From Gnetum montanum (taxonomy: Eukaryota > Streptophyta > Gnetopsida > Gnetales > Gnetaceae): a stretch of DNA of 64,000 nucleotides. Positions within the stretch are counted from its first letter, which is position 1, and each line of letters opens with the position of its first letter. Both the position numbers and the translations under genes were made by a program. The stretch is from the NCBI GenBank assembly GCA_015680685.1, contig MNCI01016470.1:558950-622949 (forward strand), read 5' to 3'. The notes beneath the pieces were generated by a model. That model searched no databases, had not been told where the DNA came from, and saw only the letters and a program-made list of their open reading frames with translations. Positions 22,060 to 34,539 of this stretch are shown piece by piece.

Positions 22060-22470
22060 CAGGATAGATGCATCTAACTACACCTTGAGAGTTGTGCTCA
22101 CATAGATGGATGATAAGAAATGTTCATACATTGCGTGAGTAGAAGCATTGTTGTGGCACAATTAAATTACATTACCATGGAGAAAGAATTAATGGCATTG
22201 GTGTACATGCTAGAAATTTTTAGGCACTATGTGCTTGGTTACAAAGTATATGTGCATACAGACCATAGTGCAATTTGCTTCCTCATGAACAAACCAATGG
22301 TGAGTCCTCATGTTGTATGGTGGCTTGTGATCTTGTAGAAATTTGATCTCACTATGGTAGATTAAAAAGGGACTGAGAATGTGATTGCTGACCACCTCTC
22401 TTACTTAAAATGGGATAACAAAGAGGAGGAGAGCCTACTCTTTGATCAGTTTCTAGATGAACTCCTTTTT
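22060..22470 (+). pseudogene. RNase H domain of element B
   Basis: The frame shows RIDASNYTLRVVLT with the first catalytic Asp, SRSIVVAQLNYITMEKELMA with the Glu, VHTDHSAICFLMNKP with a further Asp, and NVIADHLSYLKW. The order and spacing match RNase H of Ty3/gypsy elements. It degrades the RNA strand after copying. There is one frameshift near 22,130. It lies between RT and integrase. Confidence 0.8.
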
Positions 22471-22599
22471 ACTAGAGTAATAAATGAATAAACACTTGAA
22501 AAGAAATATGTTATAATGACATCCTCATATATATTCTCACTCAAAAGGTGCCACAAGACTTGGATTTTAGGAAGAAATAATAAATTCTTCATTGGGCTA

Positions 22600-23762
22600 A
22601 ATACTTCATGAAAATTAATAGACACCTTTACAAGGTGTATGCCAATGGCCTAATCTATTGGTGTGTCCTTGACAAAGATCAACTACACATTCTCCAAGAT
22701 GCTCATGAAGGGCTTTGCAGAGGCCACTATGAAGGGAGATGCATGGTCATAAAAATCCTAATGGTAGGGTATTATTGGCCTATAATATTTAGAAATTTCC
22801 ACCAGTTTGTCAAGTCTTGTGAACATTATCAATGTGATGGGGGGATGACTACTTACATGGAAGGTCCTCAATAATGGATTCAACCACTAGAACATTTCAA
22901 CATATGGAGTGTTGACTTCATGAGTTCCATCACAACCATGTCTAATAGAAAGACATATATTATAGTAGTAGTTGACTACTACATAAAATGGGTAGAAGTA
23001 GTAGTCATTACTGATTGTACATCATCCATTGTTGTCAAATTTATACAACAAAATATCATGAATAGGTTTGGGGTGCCATGTTCACTAATTTCTAATAATG
23101 GAAATTATTTCATAGGTGTAACATTTAGAAAATTAATGCAATGTTTGGGGGTAGAACATAAATTAACAACACCTTACCACCCCCAAGCCAATGGTCAAGA
23201 AGAGGTAACGAACCGGGAGATTACAAAAATACTAATGCGAACCGTTAGCAAATATAGGAAGGACTAGAGTACAAAACTTAATGATTCTCTCTAGTCTTAT
23301 CATTTGACTTGGAAATTTCCTATTGGCTATTATTCCTATGAGTTAGTGTATGAGAAACTTCCAACATTTCCAATCCAATCTAAGCTTCGTACACTCTCAA
23401 CGACTTGTGATCTAAACCCTAGCCTAAGTCTAGCATAGAAAGAAAGATTGATCAATTTGAACATGCTAGATAAAAATTTCTTAGTGGCCCTATTCTTTAA
23501 TGAGGTGAACAAGGCATTTAGGAAGCAATTTCATGACATTAGAATTAGGAAAGTAAAACTTCAACTAGGAGATAAGGTTCTTTACTAGTACCCCACACAT
23601 GTATCCCAAAATACAAAATTCCAAACATTTTTGGAGGGACCTTATATAATTGATCAAACCTTTCCCTCTAGGATCATGTTGATCTTCAAACCTAATAGCC
23701 CAAATAAAAACTAGTTGGTCAACGTCCAACAAGTAAAGCTTTTCCTAGAACCAAGATAGGCA
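22600..23762 (+). pseudogene. Integrase domain of element B
   Basis: The zinc-binding HHCC part is at 22,640-22,860 (DAHEGLCRGHYEG, then CEHYQCDGG). The core follows from 22,905. The first Asp of the D,D,E triad is in SVDFMS. The second position is Asn (LISNNG at about 23,088-23,105), and the third is Glu in ANGQEEVTNREI. The C-terminal part includes RKVKLQLGDKVL at about 23,548-23,583 and FLEGPYIIDQTF. No chromodomain is seen, in line with the Athila branch. The Asp-to-Asn change is shared with C. Confidence 0.82.
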
Positions 23763-24706
23763 AGTGTAAATGTCACCTCAATGCATGGATGACCATGTTC
23801 TATTTTTTGGATCTCATCCTTCTAACTCAATCATGGGAGAGATAGCCATCCATGCTAGCTATTACCATGGCCTTTTAGTTTTTTTACCTTTTTATTTTTT
23901 TTTTGCATTTTTAATTTTACAGATTTTTAATATTTGATTTTTTCTAATTTTACATCATCTTTAGTACCTTTAAAATTTCTTGATTATTTTACACTTTCTT
24001 ATATATTTTACTTTATTTTATTTTTCTTTCTTTTGTTTAAGTATGATATTTTCTCATTTTTGCTAATAAATTTGCTTTATTATCATAGGACACAGTGCCA
24101 CTATTGTTGTTTACTAATGATGGTTTGTGCTTAATGTGTGATTGTTGATGTATAGTTTCTATTTTTGAATTTTGATGTCTAATGAATTTGACATGGTTTA
24201 TTTTTCATAGAATAGGCAATGAGTCCATGTCATCCACCCATCTAATGAACTCTATTGTTTTTCTTATTTTGAAAATTTGAGCTCCCTTTCATCAAAGAAA
24301 CTTTTAATCAATAAATGACCTTGGTAGTTTCAAAATTAGGAAGGATTCAAAGGTTTATAAAGGGTGTGACTTCAAGGGGACTCAATACTCTTTGTCCTGT
24401 TCTTCTTACTTGAGTGCTTGAGTGTTTTTCACAGACTTCCTACCATTTCACACCAACCACTAATAGGAAGATAAATAACAATGTTGCATGGTGTGGTTCC
24501 CATCTAGAAAAAAAAATATGGGATTTCAAAGCATACCCCTTCGAGAAAAATAAGTCCTTGCATGGTGTGGTTCCCATTCAAAAAAAAAAAAAAAAGAACA
24601 ATGGAAAATCAAAGCACACTCCTTGAAAAAATAAATAGGCTACAAGAACTAGTTATGGAACTTGTATGACATGCATCTATGCCTAAAGCTCCCCTCTAAC
24701 TAAGGT

Positions 24707-24737
<31 letters not shown>

Positions 24738-25427
24738 TTCTACTTTTACTTTTCTATCTTTGTGGAATGGTGTTTATTTTGTGAAAGAACTCTTGTATCT
24801 TGAGTAAGTGGATCAATCTTAGAGTGATGATGTGAAGTCACTGAAAGAAGATGGTTTTGATCTTGACTGAGGATGAAACTTCCTAGGTCATTTTAACCAC
24901 AAATTCCATAAGGGACTTCTTATGACCTCAATTTGAAACTCCATTTCACCTTCTCTATCATCCATCCATGCTGCCACAACTCACCTCACTATTGGGTTCT
25001 ATGTTATGCTCTATATCTTGGTCTGACATGTTGGGATTCTTGAGTGGATTCTTTCAAGTTGGTCTTTAACTTGTCATGATCGTTAAATAAATTATAGGGC
25101 CCATGAACTCCTTAGTTGAGGTTATCCAAGCGAAAAAAGGGCATGAGCCTACTATGGGGTGAACCCACTTTCATAGCTCTTAGCTTGATTAATTAAGGTT
25201 TTTTACCTTTAACATTGTTACAATTCTATCTTTCACATTTTTCATTACATAAACTAGTTAGTACTCCTTAATATTTCATTTCATTCATCCACTAAATCAA
25301 TTTTTCTCTATTTTTTCAAATTTATGAGCTTCAACACCCTCTTCTCATGTTTTCATACTATTCTTGGTCTTCTGCGCGTTCATTTGACCCCAATTTTATC
25401 CAAATATTCCTTGTATTTTCAAAGTTT
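23763..25427 (+). other. Spacer between integrase and aORF of element B
   Basis: A purine-rich ATCATGGGAGAGATAGCC lies at 23,830-23,847, just after integrase. The spacer is T-rich at 23,880-24,060. A duplicated block of about 75 bp on the theme GCATGGTGTGGTTCCCAT occurs at 24,487 and 24,558. A (TC)n microsatellite lies at 24,707-24,734. A conserved short frame ends at about 24,700 with INRLQELVMELV, HASMPKAPL and stop. C has the same order without the duplication and without the expanded microsatellite. Confidence 0.65.
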
Positions 25428-25500
25428 GACCAAGTCAATGATGGTCATTGACTGCATTGACAAGGCCTCATTGATGTAGTGCTTAGATCCTATATATATT
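25428..25500 (+). promoter_or_regulatory. Internal U3-like array with TATA-like box (element B)
   Basis: GACCAAGTCAATG, GGTCATTGACTG, ATTGACAAGGCCTCATTGATG and then CTATATATATTG (25,490-25,501) repeat the theme of B's own LTR start (GTTGACAAGGCCTCATCAAC at 29,021, then CTATAAATATGCAC). The array lies about 465 bp before the aORF start codon. Confidence 0.5.
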
Positions 25501-25964
25501 GTTGAGCAGTTAGGAATATTTTTTATTTACTCATAACACATGGGGAGTTTTTGTAATTTTTTCGAGCCCAAAAGTTTCCAGACCTCATAACTTCCCAACT
25601 ATTTTTTCAAATCACTCCATTTTTTGATCCTATGGGTACCAGAGGTAAGATCTTTATTGTGGGGGCTGTAAACCTTAAGGTTTTCAATGAAAAATCAATG
25701 AAATTTTTTGGAAATTTTCCTAGGTCCCCCAAAGGGTTAATAACCATAATCATATATAAACATCAACTTTTTCCCAATTTTACCATTCCAACAACCTCTG
25801 GGATGATTTATTAATGATAATACATAAATAAATGATAATTAGATTAATTAAATCAACTATAATCACAACTTAGCCAAAGTGTATCCATCCTTAAGAGATA
25901 AGATATCCCAATTATTTTAAGGTTACACAATGATTGCTAATCCATGGTCTTATTGTGATTATAG

Positions 25965-28863
25965 ATGACACCCAAACAAAAATGTCTACAGGAAGGACAA
26001 CCATCACAACCATGGGAGACGTAGTTTAGAGCTAGAAGGGGCCAAAAAGAACAAGGCCAAGAACTACCAGAGGTGACCCATGCAACTGGACCTCTTTGGG
26101 AGGAGCCCAAAGTGGAGTTTGTCTAACAAATTTTAGAGGGAGAATTTCCAAGTAAATAATCACAAAGAGGAAAAGTGATTAGAACCACGTTAAGGCTTGA
26201 GGTCACTTTGACTCAAGCCTGCCTAGACATCAGTTGGTCTCAAGACATTCAAAGATCAATTCTTCAAGAGATTAACTTCAAGACACTTTTGGAAAAAGAT
26301 CTAGAGGATGTCATGACACAATTGCATATGTCTCCAATGTGGCTAGTGGGGAATGATACATGGGAGAGACCTATCTCTTCTGAAGCAACCAAAGGTTAGG
26401 GCTTGTTGTTAAGATCAAGGACATTCAAGTGTCCTACTCAGTAGAAGCCATTGCATAGTCACTTGGGTTTCCTAACATAGGAACATAGCTGGCTAAATTA
26501 TCTACAAAAGGTCGTCCTGAGGCCAAGAGGGAGTGGACCTAATGGCGCTATGGGATCGACTGTAAGGAGTATGATGGGCTCACATCGGTGAAGTAGATTT
26601 ATTTCAAGATTGCAGCCTATCACATCAATCCAATGGTGAGGGCAAGTAAGGTGACTACTTTCTCTACCCAAGCATGCACCACTCTAAGTGAAGTTCCCCA
26701 TTAGCCTTCCACAATTTCTATACTTGGAGATTGAAAAATTTTTCAAAGAAAATAAACGTGAAAGGAAGACCCTATCCTTTCCATGCCTCATCAAAACACT
26801 TTTTTAAAGGGAAAGCATTGTTTGCTACTCTACCGATACTCTCAAGCATTCTCCCTTAGCCTCATGATCAAAAACCATGAAGAATAAAATGCCAAAAATA
26901 ACCTAAGAAGAGGAGCTACTACTGCCACCACTCACTTAGGAAACAACATCGGAGGCTCACACAACCATTGAGCATTTGCACAAAATCTAGGAATAGCTCT
27001 TGAGCAAACAAGAGAAACAAGTAGGAATGAGTGGGATGGATCTATTATTGTATCAGCTCGTAGTTAGTCACCTTAATGAGGTGGCCCAAAAAATTAGTTA
27101 AATGGAGAGAGGTGGTCCCACTTTCTTTGCCCAAAGAACATAGATGCCTTAGAGGTCAAATCCCAACACTCAAGAGGTGACAGTGTTACTAGTAACACAT
27201 CATCTATTTTTAGAAATCTCTAGGAATGTTTCCACTTTCTTGGTAAGGTTGGATGAAGGTGAAGAGGCAACGATATTAGTGATGTAGCATCAAGGATAGA
27301 AGATAGCGGTAAAAGTGGTAGTTGACTATGTAGCTAAAGAATTGAACACGCCTACAATGTCTATACCAGATGTATCTACACTTCAAGATATGAAAATGCC
27401 CATAGGCATGGTCAGTGGGAAGTTAGATGTAGCTCAACATGAAAAGTTGTTGGAATGACTAGGAGGAACTAGGCAACTAACTCTGGACATGGTCAAAGCT
27501 ACTAGATGCAAGGGGTAGATGCATTATTTTGGAGGGGCAAACAGAAATGACACAAGAGAAAAATCAATGCTTGGTAATGAAGGTTGCTGAACTTCATGTA
27601 TAACTTGCAGAAAAAGCAATCCTCAGCTCAACAGTGATAAAAGAAGAAGCTATCAAACAACTTCAAGAATGATTTTAGAAGGCTGAGGAGGAATTAGTAA
27701 TGGCCATCTTTAAATAGTCTATAGTAGAAGCAAAAACATACTTAATAAAAAATGACTTCAATTATATGCACAAGGAGAATGAAGCATTGAGAACATAAAA
27801 TCATCTCCTATAAAATATTGATGTTCAAAGAGATAAAATGCAAGAATTTATTCATCAACAGTAGGAGCAGCTTGCCAGGGTAAATACTAAACTAAGGAAA
27901 TTGGGCATAGAGAACCACAATCTATTAATGAATGAGGTATGCACCTTGCATCAAAATTTTTCCATTAAGATAATTGCCTAGAAGAATGAAGCTCTTAAAT
28001 TTCAGAAAGGGAAAAATCACTATAGGGACCAAGTTAGTTTGCAAAAAGAAGTGAATGAAAAATAAATCCAGATGGCAAAGGCAAGAATGAATGAATCTCT
28101 CTAGCAGCTTTAGCAAGGAAGAGAGATGTGGTAGCCCATTCTTGATGGGATTGACACCTACAACAAAGAAGAGATCCCTTGAAGGAGTTAAAAATTGAAA
28201 AAATGATAGAGTACATGAAGTTGGCCAACCTCTATTACCCAAACCTAGTAATGCTGACTATCGGATTTCCATAGTTAGAATTGGAACAATACATGGATAG
28301 CTTGTATTTGCTATAACACCACAAGGACACCAAGCAAAAGCTTAAGAATGCTAACACTAAACTCAAAGTTGTCAGAGGGTGATTCAGAGATCAATGATCT
28401 ATCACTAAGAACCTAGCTAGATGGATGAATGACTACTAAGAGCTAAAGAACATAGTGAGAGCATTTAACATTGAATGCAAATAGTTTGCTACCTGGCTTG
28501 TCAATTCCATGGAGTTGTTTCTAGCAATTCCATGTCCTTGAAATGTGCTTGTTCCATCCTACATTGAGGAAGTTGCATGGATGGTGCATGTTCCTAGGAG
28601 TAAGGAGGAGAAAATGAAAGCACTGCTAGCTGCTTTCTACCTCCCACTTGAAATCATAGTAGTAGCAAGACAACCATAGCCACCTGAACCACTACCAATG
28701 TGTGAAGCCAATGAAGGTCCCTTAAAGCCTTAGGAACCACCACCACCTAGGATCATTTAATCTTCTCCAACAAGCTTCACATCATCAAGGAACATGTTGT
28801 TCAATTTTGAAGAGTTGAATCATGGTGTTCAATTTTTTCCCTAAAAACCTTCATTTTTTGTAA
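25965..28863 (+). pseudogene. aORF of element B, coiled-coil protein
   Basis: The start codon at 25,965 (MTPKQKCLQEGQPSQPW) follows GTGATTATAG, a decayed form of the GTGATTGCAG acceptor seen in A and I. A globular part near 26,330-26,800 carries the counterparts of C's WYMGETYL, YFKTVAYHLN and KTLPFLCLI blocks. A long Glu/Lys/Leu-rich coiled coil covers about 27,300-28,480. A conserved C-terminus reads MLFNFEELNHGVQFF near 28,796-28,840. There are many stops at expected Gln codons. No membrane segment is visible. The role is unknown; its position after integrase is that of the envelope-like ORF of Athila elements. Confidence 0.65.
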
Positions 28864-28990
28864 TGTGTTGATCCATACACTCCATTTTTTGTCAAGTTAG
28901 TCAATTTTTTTTGTGTGAAGAAAATTTAGTCAATAATCCCATACTTTTCCAATTTTGTAATAGAACTCAAGCACAAGTTTTCATTCAATC

Positions 28991-28999
28991 ATGGGAGTA
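28991..28999 (+). promoter_or_regulatory. Polypurine tract of element B
   Basis: ATGGGAGTA directly precedes the 3' LTR start TGATGAGTC, one change from the ATGGGGGTA of A and I. Confidence 0.75.
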
Positions 29000-29825
29000 T
29001 GATGAGTCATGTTAAGTTGGCTGTGTTGACAAGGCCTCATCAACATGACCTCGTCAACTAGGCCTTGTCGATGAGGCCTAGTCGAAGCATCTTACCATGT
29101 GTCGACAAGGCCTATCGATGTAGTGTCATGTGTCAACTATAAATATGCACTTGCAGTTGCATTTATGGCATAGGAAGATTGTAGTTGCAGTGGAGATCTT
29201 GAATTTTTTTCATTTAAAAGTTAGAATTTTTCCCTCGAGTGCTTGCAATAGGAGTCATTAAGTGTATGAATATTTATTCAAGCATTGTTGTATTTGAGCA
29301 TGACAGTGTGTGCGGTAATAAAGATGAACATTTTGATAAACCTTGCAGCACTCTGGATAGATTAACTATTTCATTTATGCATTAATTTTTTCTAATATTT
29401 ATTAAATGTTTTCAATTAGTTATTACTTATTTTCCAGTTATTACATTAATGAAGCAATTAAGCCAAATAGATTACAACATAAGTATGACTACTTCAAGAA
29501 TAACACATATTTACTTGGTAATCCCAGCAGCGTTGGTATGTCCATAGCATAGTGCTTGGACACCTAGTAGTGGAAACGTGGGTCTAGGTTGTGTACGGAA
29601 GGTGGGATCAGATGCTTATGTTAGGATTAGTTAAATTCTAGCTAATTGATTAATTTGGATTAGTTAATCATATTCCTTTTATCTACATTTTGAGCACCAA
29701 ACAATAAAACATAAAATGATAAAAATGATATACCTCAATTACTCTTAACCATACCATCATGCTTCACAAGTATAATTGAGAAGACAACGAATGGTTGGGC
29801 ATAGGGGGTACCTTGCTACTCATCA
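29000..29825 (+). repeat. 3' LTR of element B
   Basis: It is 826 bp with ends TGATGAGT and ACTCATCA, an 8-bp perfect inverted repeat. U3 holds repeated GTCGAC/GTCGAT-type palindromes with AGGCC (29,018-29,135) and a TATAAATA box at about 29,138. Its last 120 bp lack a block present in the 5' LTR and match the neighbouring LTR fragment instead. Confidence 0.88.
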
Positions 29826-30156
29826 ATAATGCATTCTCTTGGTAATCTCAGTAGCATTAGTGCTTACTGTGCCTAGTAGCATAGCACTTAGTAACCTAGT
29901 AGTGGATATGTGGGTTCACGATGTGTATAGAAAGTGGAAATGGATGCTTATCTTAGGATTAGTTAGAGATTAGTTAGTTAGTTAATTTAGATTAATCATT
30001 AATTACTCTATCTCTCTCTCCAAGCACCCAAAAACATAAAACATAAAATGATAAAAATGATATACCTCAATTACTCTTAACCATACCATCATGCTTCACA
30101 AGTATAATTGAGAAGACAACGAATGGTTGGGCATAGGGGTACCTCATTGCTCATCA
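29826..30156 (+). repeat. Truncated 5' LTR of element C
   Basis: From GCATTCTCTTGGTAATC it matches the 3' LTR of C from about 41,287 to its end, and it ends CATTGCTCATCA. The first roughly 425 bp of the LTR are missing. The primer-site remnant TTAGTGCCATTGTTGACAAC follows at 30,157. Confidence 0.8.
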
Positions 30157-30279
30157 TTAGTGCCATTGTTGACAACTTTGTTGTTGAAATGTGTGCTATC
30201 TAGGATGAGTGAATATTATTAATATTGTTTTATGAACTCAAGGTCAACATCACTCTTACATGACATATAACTACTAAGC

Positions 30280-32640
30280 ACACTGATAATTTTAATTGTT
30301 GCAAAATTTCTTCTTTCCACAAGGGTGAAGATGTTAAACTATTGGTCCCACAAGAGTGCAAAGTGGTATATACTCATCTAGATGAGTATTATCAAACTTC
30401 ATCTCCATCCTACATTAGGATGAATAGCTATAATGGTGTGACATGGAGGTCAACATCATATTATCCCCTAATCGATTTGTGCTTGGGATGCTATTTCAAA
30501 CCCTTTAAAAATTAGACATCTCAAATCTTCATGAGGAATACATTATGAATGATCATGACACTCGAGACTCTCATCCCATTGAAACACAATGCAAGTGATA
30601 TCAACACTAGGTGAAGCACCATGAGCTTATGAAGGAAAAACATGTCACTAATTCCTTATTCCTCCTAAATCAAGATGAAAATGAGGATCCTCCCTTTAAA
30701 GGTTCTCAACATGAAGACTCTCCACCCCTATTGTTGGTAAGGAGGGTGTGACCCTGAACCTATGATCCACTATTCATAAACTAGGTTTGGAAAAAAGTGA
30801 TAGTTAAAGTAGGGGCTTGGGTAAACATCACAATAACAAAGGATCTAAGGATTATGGTTGTAATGAATGAAGAGGTGATGGCAAACACTATGGTGGTGGT
30901 GGTTCTCCATCTTCCTCTTCATCCTCTTCATTTGATTCTGAACATTCCTCTTCATCTTCTAGTTCTCATAAAAGCCACTATCGAAAAAATCATGATGAAG
31001 GTGATCAACAATATAACAATGATCATTAAGGCCATCAAGAATGTAGAGGTGATAGAAACCATCATTGACACAATCATGATGATGAACCTCTGTTGGTGAC
31101 TAGAAGTATGCTTAACATTGCAGAGGTGGTTAGAATTCCAACTAGACATATGAAAGATAGTTGGATCAAGCACGTAGACATGAATAATATTCTACAATTT
31201 GAGGGGGATATAATTCTGATCTGTAGAATCATCTACAAGATTTCCAGAATGCCTATGCATTTCAAAACATTGAAAATGATTGGAAAAAGCTCAAGCTTTT
31301 TCCTAGGACACTCATTAAGAAATTCGAGAGCTGGTACCGATCCTTGGAACAAGAATCCATTCGTCAATGGAGTACCATGTTAGAGTTTTTTATTGACAAA
31401 TATCATACGTATTCTAGAGTGTCTAATCTTAGAAGGAAAATCCAAGGCTGGAAATAGGGAACACATGACCCTTAGATGCTACCATGGATAGATACTATTC
31501 ACTCCTACATTGATGCCCTAGCCATGGTTATTCTCAAAGGAAACAACTCTACCACATCATTAATGGGATCAGAGTAGAAACTAGAAGAACTTTTGGGGTG
31601 ATGCCCATGGGAGATTATCTAAACCAAGAGCTCATTAGATCCAAAGGTTAATAGAGTAGGTAGAAAAAGAAGAAGATGAGTTGCAAAAAAGGGAAAGTGT
31701 AGAAGAGTATAATAGGGTTCCTTCCATTAGGAAATGGGAGGTTTGATTTTGTGAGAAGGAGGAGTCACCACTTGATAAAGTGGTAAACACATAATCCTTG
31801 CCCATCCAAAAATTTATTTATGATATTTTGGCAAAGGTTGATAAATTATGGGACTCTTTGGATGAAAAATTCCAAACTGCTATGAAGATTGCTAAAGAAT
31901 CCAAAGATCAAAATTCCAAACTGGTTGTGAAATCTATCAATATGAACATCCAAAGGGATGTTACCCTTTGATGTCACACTTATAAGAGTCTAGGGTGTAC
32001 ACATTGAATCCTCAACTAGTGTGTAGGCAAGCACCTAGGAGACTACCTTATCCTCAAGGAAATCCAAGGTAGTTCCACTAGTAACAACAACCTTACTACC
32101 CAAGTGGAGCTCCACCACAACCATATGAGCAATTCTAGCAATGGCATCAACCACAATTATGGAGAATGCCACCACCAAAGTAGAAATACCCTTATAGAAA
32201 ACTAGATTCATACGGGTACTACATTTAGCAATCCATTTTTCTAAGAAATTCTACAAGTCATGCCTCATTTTAGCATCACTATTACCCTCTAAAGTACCAT
32301 TGAACACATTCACCATCTACTCAAGAAGAAAACCCATATCCATACCATCCTCTACATCCATCTACACACACACCTTTACCCTCAACCTACTTACCCCCTA
32401 CTTCATCCATGCAGGGTGAGATTTCTTCATAGTCGTAGCAATGAAATGCTACAAGGGGTATATATTCATAACCTGCTTTCTAGCCAAGTGGTTCAAATAA
32501 TTAAGAAACAAAATCCTTTTTCTAATCCAATAGTCCTCCCCAACCCTCACAACCTATTATGGTTGATCACCCTACATCTCTAGTACTATTATCCTCTACA
32601 TCAAATACCTTCAAGTGCCCTTCAAGCCAAACACCTCCTT
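30280..32640 (+). pseudogene. gag of element C
   Basis: The expected start codon is lost (AAAATTTCTTCTTTCC in place of B's AAAATGTTTTCTTCTTC). The frame follows B through CKVVYTHLD near 30,360 and a segment with Ser-rich and Asp-rich stretches at 30,780-31,090. The capsid-like domain is at about 31,130-31,640 (RHMKDSWIKH, QNAYAFQNIEN-like, then FESWYRSLEQESIRQWSTM-like at 31,325-31,385). A Pro/Gln/Tyr-rich tail runs to 32,640. Both frameshifts and stops occur. It lies directly upstream of the protease. Confidence 0.72.
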
Positions 32641-32649
32641 GGATCTACA

Positions 32650-33195
32650 GTATGATGCTAACTCATGCTATTTTTTGATTAGATCAAGGTTGGAAACCTT
32701 CTTACGAAAATATCTGACCTAGGAAGTCCACTCATTTACCTATGGATCACTAGACATAAGCCATGCAAGGCTCTTCTTGATTTTGGTTCTAGTGTCAATC
32801 TCATCTGTCATGATATGTACGAGGCCTGGAACCTACCATCTCTCAAGAAAAGAAACATTCATCTAGAGTTGGTAGATCAATCAATCATTGTTCCTTTGGG
32901 ATTAGTGGAGAACATTATGACCATAGTGAGTGGGTGGTCCTATCTTGCTGACTTTTTGGTGATTAGGGTTGAAAACTGCAAAGGTGACTTTCCCATAATT
33001 ATGGGAATGGCTTGGTTATGCATAATTGACACATTTATGGGCATAAGGGACCTTTTGTTGGAAATATCTAAGGAAAATAAATTTGAAAAGTTAGAGAAGA
33101 AGCGTATTCCATGCATCACATACAACGATAATAGGTCCAATTACATGCAAAAGATTTGGTCCATTAAAAGTACATACATCAAAGCATGTAATTAG
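32650..33195 (+). pseudogene. Aspartic protease domain of element C
   Basis: The block ALLDFGSSVNLICHDMYEAW at about 32,769-32,828 corresponds to the D-S/T-G active site, with Phe in place of Ser/Thr. HLELVDQSIIVPLGLVENI and IIMGMAWLCIIDTFMGIRDL follow. The last 126 codons are open (32,815-33,195). It matches B's protease closely and is followed by a linker to RT. Confidence 0.78.
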
Positions 33196-33297
33196 TGTGC
33201 ACAAGAAACAAATATTCAAAGGTATCTATACATAGTAGCGACAAAATAGGAGGGCACCCAATGGCTGATAGCTAACTCAAATAGTAGCACATTATGC

Positions 33298-34420
33298 ATG
33301 GAACCAACTAAGAGCTTAACATGTGCTTATGTTGGAAGCATGGATGAACTTGAGCAAGTTCATAACCAACTCTTTGATGATGAAGATGATGATACTTATT
33401 GGGAAGAGTTGGAAATCCCTAATAACTTCAAGCAAAAGCCCCTAGAACTAAAAAATCTATCAGCTAGCATGGAATATGCATTTTTAGACAATGGTAAATT
33501 GGTCATAATCAATGCCAAACTTGCTCCTAAACAAAAAGAAAAGCTATTAAAGGTGGTTAAAAAATGGCCAATAGCCTTTTCTTGGTCATATACTAAGCTA
33601 ACTAGAATCGATCAAAGGATATGCCAACATCACATTTACACCGACCCAGCCATGAAGCCAAGAAGATAGCCACAGAGATGGCTAAACCCAAAATTGAAGC
33701 AAATCATCAATGAGGAAATAGAGCAACTCCTCAAAGTAGGGCTCATTTATCCCATCATAGATAGTGAGTGGATTAGCCCACTCATAATTGTGCCAAAGAA
33801 AGGTGGCAAGTGGTGGGTCTACATTAGCTTCAAGTTATTGAATATGGCAATGTTTAAAGATCATTTTCCATTGCCATTTGTGGATTAAGTATTAGACACC
33901 ATATCTAGGCATTGCTATTATAGCTTGTAGGATTGTTATAGTGGCTATAACCAAATCTAAATTTCTCTAGAAGATCAGTCCAAGACAACATTCACAAGTC
34001 CTTGGGAGACTTTTGCATATTGTAATATGCCATTTCATTTGTGCAATGCCTTTGCAACATTTCAATGCCTAGTCCTTAGTATTTTCCAACAACAAATTAG
34101 TAGCGGTGTGGAAGTCTTCATGGATGACTTTTCTACCTATGGAGTTACATTTGAGCAAGCCTTGGACTGCCTTGAGAAAGTACTAAAAAGATGTGTGAAA
34201 ACAAATTTGTGGCTCAATTGATAAAAGAGTCACCTTATGATCCAAGAAGGCATTATGTTGGGGCACTGAATTTTACAAGAAGGGATTGAGGTAGACCCAA
34301 AAAAGATAAGGATCATTCAAGGAATTACACATCAACTAGAGATAGTCAAAATGTCAGATCATTCCTTGGACATACTGACTACTACCAGTGATTCATAGAT
34401 AATTTTTCTAATATTGCAAA
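33298..34420 (+). pseudogene. Reverse transcriptase domain of element C
   Basis: There is an open linker and N-terminal part (33,298-33,669). Next come KQIINEEIEQLLKVGLIYP and EWISPLIIVPKKGGKWWVYI (33,697-33,820), FPLPFVD, FHLCNAFATFQCLV at about 34,032, and EVFMDDFSTYGVTFEQALD at about 34,110-34,165. The FMDD active site is intact. GIEVDPKKIRIIQGITHQLE follows, then a frameshift near 34,350. The whole fits Athila-type RT. Stops replace expected Gln, for instance in VDxVLDT and NQIxIS. Confidence 0.85.
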
Positions 34421-34539
34421 TTCATTGGTCAAGATGATGAAGAAAGATGTTCCATTCATCTAGACTAACAAATGTGAACAAGTATTCCAACAGTTAAAAG
34501 AAAAACTCATAGAAACTCCAATTCTATGAGCACCAAATT

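Larger units (their letters stand above)
4719..29825 (+). mobile_element. Element B: Athila-like Ty3/gypsy retrotransposon, interrupted by A and J
   Basis: The order is 5' LTR (4,719-4,812 plus 13,876-14,640), tRNA-Asp-like primer site, gag, aspartic protease, reverse transcriptase, RNase H, integrase, non-coding spacer, additional ORF, polypurine tract and 3' LTR (29,000-29,825). The RT and RNase H motifs and the extra ORF after pol fit the Athila branch of non-chromodomain Ty3/gypsy elements. Flanking 5-mers ATAGT (4,714-4,718) and ATAAT (29,826-29,830) differ by one transition and may be the target duplication. Without A and J the element is about 13 kb. Many stops and frameshifts make it inactive. 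Confidence 0.85.

Noticed and set aside
27925-28242. 105-codon minus-strand frame
   Set aside because: It is the complement of the coiled-coil aORF of B. The plus-strand reading is conserved with A and C, and the minus is not.
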